A program made the position numbers and the translations under genes. A stretch of 43,757 nt of DNA from assembly GCF_001679925.1 (NCBI RefSeq), contig NZ_LYUZ01000091.1, positions 7,293 through 51,049 on the forward strand, read 5' to 3'. The notes beneath the pieces were generated by a model that saw only the letters and a program-made list of their open reading frames with translations, did no database searches and was not told the origin of the DNA. Source of the DNA: Leisingera sp. JC1 (GTDB lineage Bacteria > Pseudomonadota > Alphaproteobacteria > Rhodobacterales > Rhodobacteraceae). Every line of letters begins with the position of its first letter. The stretch's first letter is position 1. Below, piece after piece: positions 25,088 to 36,729 of the stretch.

Positions 25088-25950
25088 TGTTGGCCTTCGC
25101 GCGAAGCCCGCAGGAGGCGGTCTTTCTGTCGGCGGTGTTCTGCGGCTGTCTGGCCTTGGCACTGTCCGGGTTACTGAGGTGGCGCGGGTCGCCGAGAGTC
25201 CCGACCGATCTACAAATCCCAGCGTTCTTCGTCCTGGCGTACTGGCTCACATACAATCGTGTACCGAGTCTCCCGCCGGTCGGCGCCGTCAACAAGCTGT
25301 TTTACATCGCGGTCACCGGCGCGGCGGCCGGGCTGCTCCTAGAGGCATGCGGTCTAACCGCAAAACTGCGCTGGTTTTTCCTCGGGTTTCCGATCGTAGC
25401 AGCGGTTTTTATCGGGCAATCCCGGTTGAGCACCGCGCCCCACGAAGTGGTTCTCGCCGCGGGGCTCGGGGCCTTGGTGTTCGACCTTCTGATCCGAGAG
25501 ATGCTCCGGTCCGATGGTGAGACGGATCTGAGGCCGGCCATTATGCTAGCCATTGCGAGCACCGGCTTCGCACCGATCGCGCTTTTGGGTGCGTCGTCGT
25601 CCAGCCTCCAACTCTGCTTATCTCTGGCAGCGGCGATCGGTGGCATCTTGGCCTGGCATCTGTTCCATCCACGATTTTCGTTCGGAGCAGCTTCATTGCT
25701 TGGCGGCGCCGGCGCATTAGTGGCGGTGGGACAGACGGTCGCTATGATTACGCGCAAGGTCGACTTACTCGCGCTTTTTATACTCGGCTTGGTGTTCGTT
25801 GTTCCGCTTGTTGGGGAACGTCTTCTAAGTCAGAGACCTGTCACCAGGCCGGCGATCAGAACGCTCCGGTTTGCCGCGCTTTGCCTGATTCCGGCACTGG
25901 CGGCAGTTTCACTGGCGATTCTGCGCTACGACGGGAACTTTCCCGTTTGA
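25087..25950 (+). CDS. Uncharacterised multi-pass membrane protein
   Basis: A 287-residue hydrophobic protein with about eight membrane segments, for example AVFLSAVFCGCLALALSGLL, LFYIAVTGAAAGLLLEACGL and LLALFILGLVFVVPLVGERL. No family could be named with confidence; the length and repeat-like layout loosely recall TctB-like transporter membrane subunits. ATG 25087 is chosen because it overlaps the stop of the short upstream frame. Its codon use is less GC-biased than that of the ABC genes. Located between the importer and the YceI gene, it may be the end of the same operon. Confidence 0.6.
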   Translation: MLAFARSPQEAVFLSAVFCGCLALALSGLLRWRGSPRVPTDLQIPAFFVLAYWLTYNRVPSLPPVGAVNKLFYIAVTGAAAGLLLEACGLTAKLRWFFLGFPIVAAVFIGQSRLSTAPHEVVLAAGLGALVFDLLIREMLRSDGETDLRPAIMLAIASTGFAPIALLGASSSSLQLCLSLAAAIGGILAWHLFHPRFSFGAASLLGGAGALVAVGQTVAMITRKVDLLALFILGLVFVVPLVGERLLSQRPVTRPAIRTLRFAALCLIPALAAVSLAILRYDGNFPV

Positions 25951-25991
25951 GTAATCCAGGAACCCACCATTCATCTCAGGGAGGAAACCAG

Positions 25992-26582
25992 ATGAAACAT
26001 TACCTGTCCGCCGCAATCCTAACTGCCCTGGCCGGGATCTCGCCCATTTCCCAGGTTGCGGCGGAACCGCTCAGCTACGACATCGACCTCGTGCATTCGG
26101 GTATTTCTTTCCGCATCAACCACCTCGGGTTTTCCGACGTGATCGGTATGGCGCGTGATTTTTCCGGCGCGTTTGTATTCGACGCCGATGCCCCGACGGA
26201 GGGCGCCAGTCTGGACGTCACGGTGAAAGTCGGCAGTCTATTCACCAACAACGCCCAAAGGGATAGCGATATTCAGGGCGCAGATTGGTTCAACGCCGTC
26301 GAATTTCCGGAAATCACCTTTACCGGGACGGATTACGAGGCAACCAGTGACGCGGGAGGGAAGATCACCGGCGACCTGACCATCATCGGCGTGACGAAAG
26401 CGGTCACGCTCGACGTCAAGCTAAACGGCACCGGTAACAACCCCTGGGATGGAAGCCGGGTTGCCGGTTTTGGCGCAACGACTACCATCAAGCGTAGCGA
26501 TTTCGGGCTAACCAGCGGCATCCCGCAAATCGGCGATGAGGTCGAACTGACCATTCAGGTAGAAGGCCGCGGCCGGGAATAA
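25992..26582 (+). CDS. YceI-family secreted lipid/isoprenoid-binding protein
   Basis: A 196-residue protein with a signal peptide (MKHYLSAAILTALAGISPI, likely cut after VAA near residue 23). A YceI lipocalin-like domain follows: YDIDLVHSGISFRINHLGFSDVIG, then WFNAVEFPEITFTGT, TGDLTIIGVTKAVTLDVKL and FGATTTIKRSDFGL. Relatives bind polyisoprenoids such as ubiquinone-like molecules in the periplasm. GGGAGG supports ATG 25992. Its role next to an aromatic importer is unknown. Confidence 0.9.
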   Translation: MKHYLSAAILTALAGISPISQVAAEPLSYDIDLVHSGISFRINHLGFSDVIGMARDFSGAFVFDADAPTEGASLDVTVKVGSLFTNNAQRDSDIQGADWFNAVEFPEITFTGTDYEATSDAGGKITGDLTIIGVTKAVTLDVKLNGTGNNPWDGSRVAGFGATTTIKRSDFGLTSGIPQIGDEVELTIQVEGRGRE

Positions 26583-26597
26583 CCCGTCTTTTAAAAA

Positions 26598-26627
26598 CCG
26601 TGCGGCAGTCTTTGCACTGGCGCACGG
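26598..26627 (-). terminator. Intrinsic terminator for the minus-strand pseudogene
   Basis: On the minus strand CCGTGCG (26627-26621), a 16-base loop and CGCACGG (26604-26598) are followed by TTTTT. It lies 28 bp beyond the stop of the dehydrogenase::GST pseudogene and separates it from the convergent yceI gene. Confidence 0.6.
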
Positions 26628-26654
26628 GCCTGACTCCAGGCGCTGTCGCCGTGG

Positions 26655-27680
26655 TTACAGAGGAATAATACCGGAGGGATTGATCTCGAACGGACCGTCG
26701 GGGCGATGAATGATGCTGCTGTAATAGTTGGCCTTGGCACGCTCCAGATTCAGGCTTGCGGCAAGTGACGGATCAGCGAGGCAGCGGTCGAGGTAGGACG
26801 ACAGTGATGGGTAATCTGCAATACGCGCAAGCGAACAGCGGAAAAGCGGCCCATCGCATCCCTCATCGAAGATGAGATCGGCAACGGCGACCAATGTGTC
26901 GAGCATGAAATTCGCGCCCAAGCCGCCGGTTCGCTCCATGATGCAATCGCGAGAGGAACCGTCCTTGTTGGAGAAAATCTCAACTCGTATGGGATCCAGC
27001 GCTTGCGGGCGTTCAAGCTGCGTTTTTTCCACGGGCAATAGCATAGGTCTTGCCGATCCCCTGCGCCAGTGCAAACAACGCCGCTCCAACGCCGAGTGTC
27101 TCGGTTGCACCAATGATAATCAGCGTCTTACCGACGAGCGGCCCGCATCTGCGTAGCGCTGCATAAGAGGTGCCGAGATAGCTGAAGAGACTTGCCTGCC
27201 GGAATTCCACATTGTCCGGGATCTTGACCAGCGCGTAGGCCGGTGCGGTTGTATATTCGCAGAAGCCGCCTTGCTTGTAACGCGTAAAGACGCGCAGGCT
27301 CTTTTCGTTGTAACCGAAGTAACCGTTCAGGGTCCAATGATCACATTTCTGAGGCTGCCCCGAGGGGCAGAACGCGCAGCCATCACAGGAGCGCCCCGGG
27401 TTCTCTTAGGCACGATCACCGACCTTGACCGACATGACCTTTTCGCCGACCTCATGAAAGATGCCCACGGCATCGAGGTCATGGATCGCCGGGGGAGCGA
27501 CAATAGCATCTGCGGATACCAGCTCTCCCAATTCGCCAACACATTGGCCAAGTTAGGCACCATGCCGCAAGCACGAACCTCCACAACCACATCGGATCCG
27601 ATCACCCGAGGCTTTTCAACCTCGTCAATTTGCATCGGCGTACCTACCTTGTGAAGCCGTGCTGCTTTCATCATTTCCAT
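26655..27680 (-). pseudogene. Decayed MDR dehydrogenase fused to the C-terminus of the GST
   Basis: From ATG 27680 (preceded by GGAGGAGG) the minus strand reads [19 protein letters not shown], almost the same as the dehydrogenase at 7496. Homology runs through [15 protein letters not shown], then breaks frame more than once, continues as EFRQASLFSYLGTSYAALR and [19 protein letters not shown], then VEIFSNKDGSS and GANFMLDTL. At about 26850 it switches to the GST C-terminus (GPLFRCSLARIADYPSLS, ending NPSGIIPL). At least two frameshifts and a large internal deletion are needed to derive it from a copy of the block 7496-13814. It keeps the shared double operator upstream. Confidence 0.88.
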
Positions 27681-27727
27681 AACGCCCTCCTCCTGTCCGA
27701 GTCCATCGGCATTCCCCATGCTCCCAG

Positions 27728-27758
27728 ATCCCGTAGGTATGCAAATATCACTTAGTAT
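27728..27758 (-). promoter_or_regulatory. Shared operator, site F (double site), before the pseudogene
   Basis: Reading the minus strand, ATACT-AAGT-GATAT (27758-27745) is followed exactly 18 bases later by ATACC-TAC-GGGAT (27740-27728). The 4-base then 3-base centres and the 18-bp step match sites B, C, D and E. It lies 47 bp before the pseudogene start, so the duplicated copy was born with its regulation. Confidence 0.7.
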
Positions 27759-27851
27759 TTTTAAAACTTGCTCGATGAAGCCTTCAGATGCAATCAGTTT
27801 TGCAAAACGGTTGCCGTTACCGCTGCTTGCACAGCACCGCGGCTCACACAG

Positions 27852-27888
27852 TTGACATTACTGACGGTTTTTGCATACCTAATGGTAT
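27852..27888 (+). promoter_or_regulatory. Promoter with shared operator, site G, before pntAB
   Basis: TTGACA (27852-27857), a 17-base spacer and ATACCT (27875-27880) form a near-consensus promoter whose -10 is the first half of the perfect palindrome ATACC-TAAT-GGTAT (27875-27888). The geometry is identical to site A. The leader to pntA is about 140 bases long and holds no other clear gene. Confidence 0.78.
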
Positions 27889-28029
27889 CTCATATGTCGC
27901 AGATGTGGTTGCCATCGCAAACCAGGAACATAGATGGCAATTTCCCAATGCTGCAGCCTGCCACGGTTGGGTCTTTCATCCAGCTTCTGTCACGCATCAA
28001 CAGACCATCTTCCGGGAGGAATTTAATCA

Positions 28030-29604
28030 GTGAAACTAGGAACACCAAAAGAAACATTCCCGGGCGAGAACCGAGTTGCATTGACGCCGGATTCGGCAAA
28101 GCAGTTGCAGAAGTTGGGCCACGAATGCTATATCGAAGCCGGGGCTGGTGCCGCGGCAGGGTTCGCGGACGCGATGTACGAAGCCGCAGGGGTGAGCGTG
28201 GTCCAGACCGCCGCCGAACTGTGGAAAGAAGTCGACATCATCGCCAAGGTGCGCCAGCCCAATGAAACCGAGCTGAAGCGTCTGACCGCCGAGAAGACCC
28301 TAATTTCGTTCTTCAATCCGGCCGGCAACAAGGACGGTCTGGAACTGGCGAAATCCAAGGGGGCCACCGTCATCGCGATGGAAATGGTCCCGCGTATTTC
28401 GCGCGCCCAGAAGATGGACGCCCTTTCGTCCATGGCCAATATCGCGGGCTACCGCGCCGTGATCGAAGCCGGCAACAACTTTGGCCGCTTCTTCACCGGT
28501 CAGGTGACCGCCGCCGGCAAGGTGCCGCCCGCCAAGGTGCTAATTGTTGGTGCCGGTGTGGCCGGTCTGGCCGCCATCGGGACATCGACATCGCTTGGTG
28601 CGATCACCTATGCCTTCGACGTGCGCCCCGAAGTGGCGGAGCAGGTCGAATCCATGGGTGCCGAATTCGTCTATCTGGACTTCGAAGAAGCGCAGCAGGA
28701 CGGCGCGGCCACCGGCGGTTACGCATCCGTGTCCAGCCCGGAGTTCCGCGAGGCCCAGCTGGCCAAGTTCCATGAACTGGCCTCCCAGGTGGACATCGTG
28801 ATCACCACCGCGCTGATCCCGAACCGCGAGGCGCCGGAACTGTGGACCGAGGACATGGTCAAGGTCATGAAGCCCGGCTCTGTCATCGTCGACCTTGCCG
28901 CTGAAAAGGGCGGCAACTGCAAGCTGACCGTAGCGGACGAAAAGATCGTCACCGACAACGGTGTGACGATCATCGGCTACACCGATTTCCCGTCGCGCAT
29001 GGCCACGCAATCGTCGATCCTTTACGCCACCAACATCCGTCACATGATGGCCGACCTGACGCCCGAAAAGGACGGCGTGGTCAACCACAACATGGAAGAC
29101 GACGTGATCCGTGGCGCGACCGTCACCCACAAGGGTGAAATCACCTGGCCGCCGCCGCCGCCCAAAGTGGCTGCAATCGCGGCGCAGAAGCCCAAGGAAA
29201 AGGTCAAGGAACTGTCGCCCGAAGAAAAACGGGCCAAGGAAATTGCCACCTTCAAGGCCGAAACCAAGCGTCAGGTCACCCTGCTGGGTGTCGGTGGCGG
29301 ACTGCTTCTGGCCGTGGGTCTTGTGGCACCCGCCAGCTTCATGCAGCACTTCATCGTGTTCGTCCTGTCCGTCTTCATCGGCTTCCAGGTGATCTGGAAC
29401 GTGTCGCATTCGCTGCACACGCCGCTGATGGCTGTGACCAACGCGATCTCCTCGATCATCATTCTGGGCGCGCTGATGCAGATCGGCTCCGGCTCGTTCC
29501 TGGTGATCCTTCTTGCCGCCCTGTCGGCCTTCATGGCCGGCATCAACATCTTCGGCGGCTTCCTCGTGACACGGCGCATGCTCGCCATGTTCCAGAAATC
29601 GTAA
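28030..29604 (+). CDS. pntA: NAD(P) transhydrogenase subunit alpha PntA
   Basis: A 524-residue PntA that fuses the NAD(H)-binding domain to the membrane part. The N-terminus is MKLGTPKETFPGENRVALTP. The dinucleotide motif GAGVAGLAAIGT is near residue 173, a PPPPPK linker follows at about 375, and four membrane helices finish the protein. With PntB it uses the proton gradient to reduce NADP+ with NADH. The start is GTG 28030 after GGGAGGA. Its promoter has the catabolic operator, so this copy is wired to the aromatic regulon and presumably supplies NADPH to the hydroxylase and MDR reductases. Most hosts would also have a housekeeping copy. Confidence 0.95.
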   Translation: MKLGTPKETFPGENRVALTPDSAKQLQKLGHECYIEAGAGAAAGFADAMYEAAGVSVVQTAAELWKEVDIIAKVRQPNETELKRLTAEKTLISFFNPAGNKDGLELAKSKGATVIAMEMVPRISRAQKMDALSSMANIAGYRAVIEAGNNFGRFFTGQVTAAGKVPPAKVLIVGAGVAGLAAIGTSTSLGAITYAFDVRPEVAEQVESMGAEFVYLDFEEAQQDGAATGGYASVSSPEFREAQLAKFHELASQVDIVITTALIPNREAPELWTEDMVKVMKPGSVIVDLAAEKGGNCKLTVADEKIVTDNGVTIIGYTDFPSRMATQSSILYATNIRHMMADLTPEKDGVVNHNMEDDVIRGATVTHKGEITWPPPPPKVAAIAAQKPKEKVKELSPEEKRAKEIATFKAETKRQVTLLGVGGGLLLAVGLVAPASFMQHFIVFVLSVFIGFQVIWNVSHSLHTPLMAVTNAISSIIILGALMQIGSGSFLVILLAALSAFMAGINIFGGFLVTRRMLAMFQKS

Positions 29605-29620
29605 AGCGGGGTAGGGACCT

Positions 29621-31093
29621 ATGGAATTCGGTTTCACCACGGCGGCCTATGTGGTCGCGGCTGTTCTCTTCATCCTGTCGCTCGGCGGTCTGTCGGGTCA
29701 GGAAAGCGCAAAACGCGCCGTCTGGTACGGTATCGTGGGCATGGCGCTGGCGGTCTTCGCCACGCTGATCGGCCCAGGTTCCGGCCTGTGGCTGCTGTCG
29801 GTCACCCTGATCGCGGTGGGCGGCATCATCGGCTGGTACGTGGCCAACAAGGTCGAAATGACCGAAATGCCGCAGCTTGTCGCCGCCATGCATTCGCTGG
29901 TGGGTCTGGCAGCGGTCTTTGTCGGCTTCAACGCGCATTTCGAAATGGCGAACGTCGCGGCCATCATGGCCAATGCGCCCACCTCGCTGAACGAAGCGGG
30001 CCTGCTGGCCTGGGTGCATGAACAGCACCTTGGCACCTTTGCCGAACTGATCGTACACAAGACCAGTGTGGAGCTTTCTATCCTCAAGGTCGAACTGTTC
30101 CTCGGCATCTTCATCGGTGCCGTGACCTTCACCGGATCGGTCATTGCCTATGGCAAGCTGGCCGGCAAGATGACCTCGGCGGCCAAGAAACTGCTCGGCG
30201 GCCACGTGCTCAACGCCGGCGCGGCGATCATCTCGGTCCTGGCGCTGATCTGGTACTTCAATACGGGCGGCCTGCTGCCGGTTCTGGTCATGACCGCGAT
30301 GGCGCTGTTCATCGGCTACCACCTGATCATGGGCATCGGCGGCGCCGACATGCCCGTGGTGGTGTCGATGCTCAACTCCTACTCGGGCTGGGCCGCGGCG
30401 GCGATCGGTTTTTCGCTTGGCAACGACCTTCTGATCGTTGTCGGCGCGCTGGTCGGTTCCTCGGGCGCGATCCTGTCCTACATCATGTGCAAGGCCATGA
30501 ACCGGTCTTTCGTCTCGGTGATCCTCGGCGGCTTTGGCGGCACGACGGGCTCGGCGATGGAAGTCGAGGGCGAACATAAGCCCATTGACGTCGACGGTGT
30601 GGCGGCCGCACTGGACGAAGCCGACAGCGTCATCATCATCCCCGGCTACGGGATGGCGGTTGCGCAGGCACAGCAGAACGTGGCGGAACTGACCCGCAAG
30701 CTGCGCGCCAAGGGCAAGAAAGTCCGCTTTGCGATCCACCCGGTCGCGGGCCGTCTGCCCGGCCACATGAACGTGCTTCTGGCCGAAGCCAAGGTGCCCT
30801 ACGACATCGTTCTGGAAATGGACGAGATCAACGAGGACTTCCCGGATACGGACGTTGTCATCGTGATCGGGTCGAACGACATCGTGAACCCCGCCGCGCA
30901 GGAAGATCCGAACAGCCCGATCGCCGGGATGCCGGTTCTGGAATGCTGGAAGGCCAAACAGGTCTTCGTGTCCAAGCGTGGTCAGGGTACCGGCTATTCG
31001 GGCATCGAAAACCCGCTGTTCTACAAGGATAACACGCGCATGTACTATGGCGACGCCAAGGACAGCATCGGCGCACTTCTGGCCACAGTCTAA
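29621..31093 (+). CDS. pntB: NAD(P) transhydrogenase subunit beta PntB
   Basis: A 490-residue PntB: about nine membrane helices (for example [19 protein letters not shown] and [20 protein letters not shown]), then the soluble NADP(H)-binding domain with [16 protein letters not shown] near residue 340, [18 protein letters not shown] near residue 375 and a terminal [13 protein letters not shown]. It begins 16 bp after pntA. No rho-independent terminator is obvious after it. Base composition is slightly different from the Liv genes, suggesting an independent origin. Confidence 0.95.
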   Translation: MEFGFTTAAYVVAAVLFILSLGGLSGQESAKRAVWYGIVGMALAVFATLIGPGSGLWLLSVTLIAVGGIIGWYVANKVEMTEMPQLVAAMHSLVGLAAVFVGFNAHFEMANVAAIMANAPTSLNEAGLLAWVHEQHLGTFAELIVHKTSVELSILKVELFLGIFIGAVTFTGSVIAYGKLAGKMTSAAKKLLGGHVLNAGAAIISVLALIWYFNTGGLLPVLVMTAMALFIGYHLIMGIGGADMPVVVSMLNSYSGWAAAAIGFSLGNDLLIVVGALVGSSGAILSYIMCKAMNRSFVSVILGGFGGTTGSAMEVEGEHKPIDVDGVAAALDEADSVIIIPGYGMAVAQAQQNVAELTRKLRAKGKKVRFAIHPVAGRLPGHMNVLLAEAKVPYDIVLEMDEINEDFPDTDVVIVIGSNDIVNPAAQEDPNSPIAGMPVLECWKAKQVFVSKRGQGTGYSGIENPLFYKDNTRMYYGDAKDSIGALLATV

Positions 31094-31386
31094 TGCGGAA
31101 ATAGAATCAATCTGTTGCTGCGAATACCGACTTGATTGAATTACGCCCTCTCCAACCTCCCTGTGAGCGCTACCTTGGCGGTACCGTTATCTCTTCGGTG
31201 CCGCCCTTTTCCGAAAGAACGATTGAACGGACCATAATGTTTGCGAGACGGACCATCCCGTGACCTGCGTATCGGCAGGCATTCCATTCCGGCGATCTCG
31301 CGCCGTTCCAAGAATTCTTCTCTGCGCTTTTGAATCTAACATATATCGCGTGGCGATATTTCGCGCACCGTGTCCGTTTTGCGGGC
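31094..31386. other. Intergenic stretch after pntAB
   Basis: No convincing gene, operator copy or terminator was found in these 293 bases. Short open frames on both strands lack ribosome sites. It marks the edge between the regulon and the IS-rich part. Confidence 0.5.
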
Positions 31387-31596
31387 ATGAACTTGCGGGA
31401 CCGTGTAGCACTGAACATCCAGGACTTGAGACGCGCCCGCGGCCTCAGCCAGGAGGAGCTTGCTCATCGGGCCAACGTGAGCCGCGGCTATATGGGCAAG
31501 GTCGAGAACGCCAAGTTCGCGGCCTCCCTCGACCTTCTCGAACGCATCGCCCGGGCGCTGAATGTCGACTCCGAAGAGCTTTTCACGAAACGCTAG
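31387..31596 (+). CDS. Small XRE-family DNA-binding protein
   Basis: A 69-residue protein that is almost entirely a Cro/CI-type helix-turn-helix: NIQDLRRARGLSQEELAHRA, then VSRGYMGKVENAKFAASLD and LERIARALNVDSEELF. ATG 31387 gives the usual start MNLRDRVALN; the frame is open upstream to 31330. No ligand or partner domain is present. It sits alone between pntB and an IS6 fragment, as small regulators of mobile DNA often do. Its target is unknown. Confidence 0.8.
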   Translation: MNLRDRVALNIQDLRRARGLSQEELAHRANVSRGYMGKVENAKFAASLDLLERIARALNVDSEELFTKR

Positions 31597-31649
31597 CCAA
31601 TATTTGCCAGCTCCTGACGCGTCCTCGATTGGAACGTCTCAAAAGGTAG

Positions 31650-32126
31650 ACAATTGGAGATGAAGTCGTGATCACGATCCATGGCAGGAAACATTGGCTG
31701 TGGCGTGCGATCGACGCGGATGGAGACGTCCTCGATATTCTCGTGCAAACACGCCGCAATGCCAAAGCAGCAAAGCGCTTTTTCCAAAGATTGGTTTCAC
31801 AGTTTGGCGAGCCGAGGGTGGTCATAACTGACAAATTGCGTAGCTATATCAAACCGGTCAAAACACTGGCCTCGAACGCTGACCATCGCGCGCACAAGGG
31901 CTTGAACAACGCGATCGAAGTGTCGCACCGGCCGACACGTAAACGAGAGAAGATCTTCGGCAAATTCAAATCCCACCGGCAGGCCCAAAGGTTTTTGGCC
32001 GCCCATGACCAGATCAACTTGCTCTTCCGTCCTCGCCGTTATCAACTGAACGCAACTTCATACCGCCACGCCCGCTCCGATGCTTTTAGGCTCTGGGCAG
32101 ATTACACCGCGGAAATGGTGGCATGA
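31650..32126 (+). pseudogene. IS6-family transposase, N-terminally truncated
   Basis: The frame from about 31650 reads GDEVVITIHGRKHWLWRAID, starting at the first catalytic Asp region of an IS6/IS26-type DDE transposase. It continues through DGDVLDILVQTRRNAKAAKRF, PRVVITDKLRSYIKP and KREKIFGKFKS with the catalytic Glu region before it, to the normal C-terminus. A TAG at 31647-31649 and the loss of the zinc-finger/HTH part show that the 5' third is missing. Confidence 0.82.
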
Positions 32127-32180
32127 TCCTGCCTTTACCAAGCTTCGCAAGCTGATGCCAACAACTTGGCAATACCCGCT

Positions 32181-33242
32181 CTAGTCATAGCTGACCGACA
32201 GTTTGTCGGTCGTTGGCAAAGATTGACATGTCAGGATCGCACCGTTTGCGATGTCTTTGTCTTCAAGCGCCATGCGGGCGCGCATGTGAACGTCGCCAGA
32301 GACCAGCCTGGCGCGACATGCTCCGCACACCCCTGATTGGCAAGAGAACGGCGGTTTCAAACCTGCGGCCTTGGCCGCTTCCAATATGGTCTGACCCGGG
32401 GAAATGCTCACGGTTTGTTGAGCACCGCCGAGCGTCAGCTCCATCGACGATGCAATGCCCTCGACGCTAGTGTCGAGGTCGGCAGTACCTCCATAGCTTT
32501 CCATGTGGATACGTTTGGTTGGCACGTCCAGCGACATCAGCGCCGTTTTCACGGCTTTATTCATGCCGCCTGGGCCGCAGACATAATACTGAGCGTCCTG
32601 TGCGTAAGGCGGGTTTTCCGTGATCAGAGCTTCGATAGCGTCCTTGTCTACAATGCCCTTACGCCAGTACCCGGCGTTGGACCACCAACTCGGCTTTGAG
32701 AAGACATGATGTATGGACATCCTTTCCGGGTGGGCTGTCCAGATACCATTCAGTTCATCGTCAAGCAGGATGCTCTTTTCATTGTTGTTGCCATACGCCA
32801 GATGCGCGACCGAGTTGGGTTCCGCAGCCATGACCGAGCTGAGCATGGCGTAGAGGGGAGTGATGCCTGAACCTGCACCAAAGAAATAATGCGTCCGGCG
32901 CGCGCCCTGCGCAGGGTCAAGGCAAAACCCGCCGAACGGGGGCATGACATCGATCACGTCCCCCTTTTGCACATTGTCATTGATGTGGTTACTGACGATG
33001 CCTCCTTTGACGCGCTTTACGGTGATCCGCAGCGGATCGCCTGTGAAGGGAGAAGACGAGATAGAGTAGCTGCGGCGCTGTTCTTCACCTTCAACAACAA
33101 AGCGAAACGAAAGGTGCTGGCCTGGTCGCCACGCGAAGGTTTTCCGCAAGATTTCTGGCACGTCGAACATTACCGTCTTGGCCAAGCCGCCGATTTCTTC
33201 GCGGGTGTCTAGAACTGTAAGGGGATGGAAGTGGCGCGTCAT
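32181..33242 (-). CDS. Rieske-oxygenase reductase (FAD/NAD domain plus C-terminal 2Fe-2S ferredoxin)
   Basis: A 353-residue reductase. The FAD motif is RRSYSISSSPF near residue 55, the NAD-binding motif is FGAGSGITPLYAM near residue 120, and the C-terminal plant-type cluster is CQSGVCGACRARLVSG with a last Cys in LTCQS. This is the PaaE/GbcB-type domain order. The start ATG 33242 overlaps the stop of the Rieske alpha gene (ATGA), and GGGAGAGAAAGC precedes it, so the two genes were one operon. The gene itself is intact, but its partner oxygenase is split by an IS and its own transcription may be cut off. Confidence 0.9.
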   Translation of the reverse strand: MTRHFHPLTVLDTREEIGGLAKTVMFDVPEILRKTFAWRPGQHLSFRFVVEGEEQRRSYSISSSPFTGDPLRITVKRVKGGIVSNHINDNVQKGDVIDVMPPFGGFCLDPAQGARRTHYFFGAGSGITPLYAMLSSVMAAEPNSVAHLAYGNNNEKSILLDDELNGIWTAHPERMSIHHVFSKPSWWSNAGYWRKGIVDKDAIEALITENPPYAQDAQYYVCGPGGMNKAVKTALMSLDVPTKRIHMESYGGTADLDTSVEGIASSMELTLGGAQQTVSISPGQTILEAAKAAGLKPPFSCQSGVCGACRARLVSGDVHMRARMALEDKDIANGAILTCQSLPTTDKLSVSYD

Positions 33243-33633
33243 GCTTTCTCTCCCAACCATTTCAGGACCACTTTTTGATGGTCAATAACAGGGCTTTCCC
33301 CAACCGCGGCCGGGCCGGTTTCGAAATAAGGCGACTTCAGCGATTTCTGCTGTTGTTCGCAGGCGTAGATGTCCTCTCCGGTAAAGTCGCCAGCGACCAT
33401 CGGATCCTCCTCACCCACGGCGTCATGAGCCTCGTATTTGCCGCTCAAGCCGAACTTGGTCCAGAAGTTCGACGACTTCATGGATTGCTTAGCAAACTCC
33501 CATCCAGAACTGTTGGACACACGCCCGCGATTGGTCACGCGCGTCAATTCGGGACCAAGCGGTTCGATGATGAAGATGTTCCAGCCGTCTTCCGACCCCG
33601 CCAGCCCAATACCGGGAAACAGCATCGGCACCC
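33239..33633 (-). pseudogene. Rieske oxygenase alpha subunit, C-terminal half (split by IS)
   Basis: The minus strand continues the gene that begins at 38180: VPMLFPGIGLAGSEDGWNIF follows directly on the NGAW of the N-terminal half once the insertion and one target repeat are removed. It ends LKWLGEKA and a stop overlapping the reductase start. The C-terminal half of the catalytic domain, which normally brings the third iron ligand, lies here. Restored length is 384 residues. Confidence 0.88.
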
Positions 33634-33672
33634 TGAGCTACTCCCCAATCGTTGGACATCTTTCGGCGTAAC

Positions 33673-34160
33673 TTAAGCTACTCTCTGCTCCTGCTGACCT
33701 GTTTGGGTTTCGTCTTTTCTCAGCCAATAAACCACGGCGGGAGGTTTGCCGCCAAGGGCGGAATGGGGGCGTTTGCGGTTGTAAAATTCGACCCACTTGC
33801 CGACGCCCACGTTTGCTTCTGATCCTGTTTCCCATGCGTGCAAGTAGACGCACTCGTATTTCAGGCTGCGCCAGAGCCGTTCGACAAAGATATTATCGAG
33901 GAACCGACCCTTGCCATCCATCGAGATGCGCACGCCTGAGCGGCGCAGACGATCTGTCCAGGCAAAGGACGTGAATTGGCTCCCCTGGTCGGTGTTCATG
34001 ATCTCTGGCGGGCCGAAGCGGTGGATCGCCTCATTCAGAGCCTCGACACAGAAGTCGGCTTCCAGCGTGTTCGAGATGCGCCAGGCCAGAACCTTGCGGG
34101 TATGCCAGTCCATGATCGCCACCAGATACAAGAAGCCCCGTCGCATTGGCAGGTAGGTAT
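33673..34160 (-). pseudogene. IS3-family transposase orfB, C-terminal part
   Basis: Reads TYLPMRRGFLYLVAIMDWHTR, then EIMNTDQGSQFTS with the second catalytic Asp, DNIFVERLWRSLKYE with the catalytic Glu, and EFYNRKRPHSALGGKPP. Homology begins at 34160. It is the downstream half of the orfB that starts at 37059. About 20 codons around the first catalytic Asp are in neither half. Confidence 0.85.
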
Positions 34161-34206
34161 GGCGCGACAATCTGGGTGAGACGCTGGCGACAATCAGGAT
34201 GAGATT

Positions 34207-36665
<2,459 letters not shown>

Positions 36666-36729
36666 TCACAGACCCCAAAAACGGGCGAAGCGGCGGGCGT
36701 GTGCCTCCGGTCGGGCTACGCCCTCCCTC

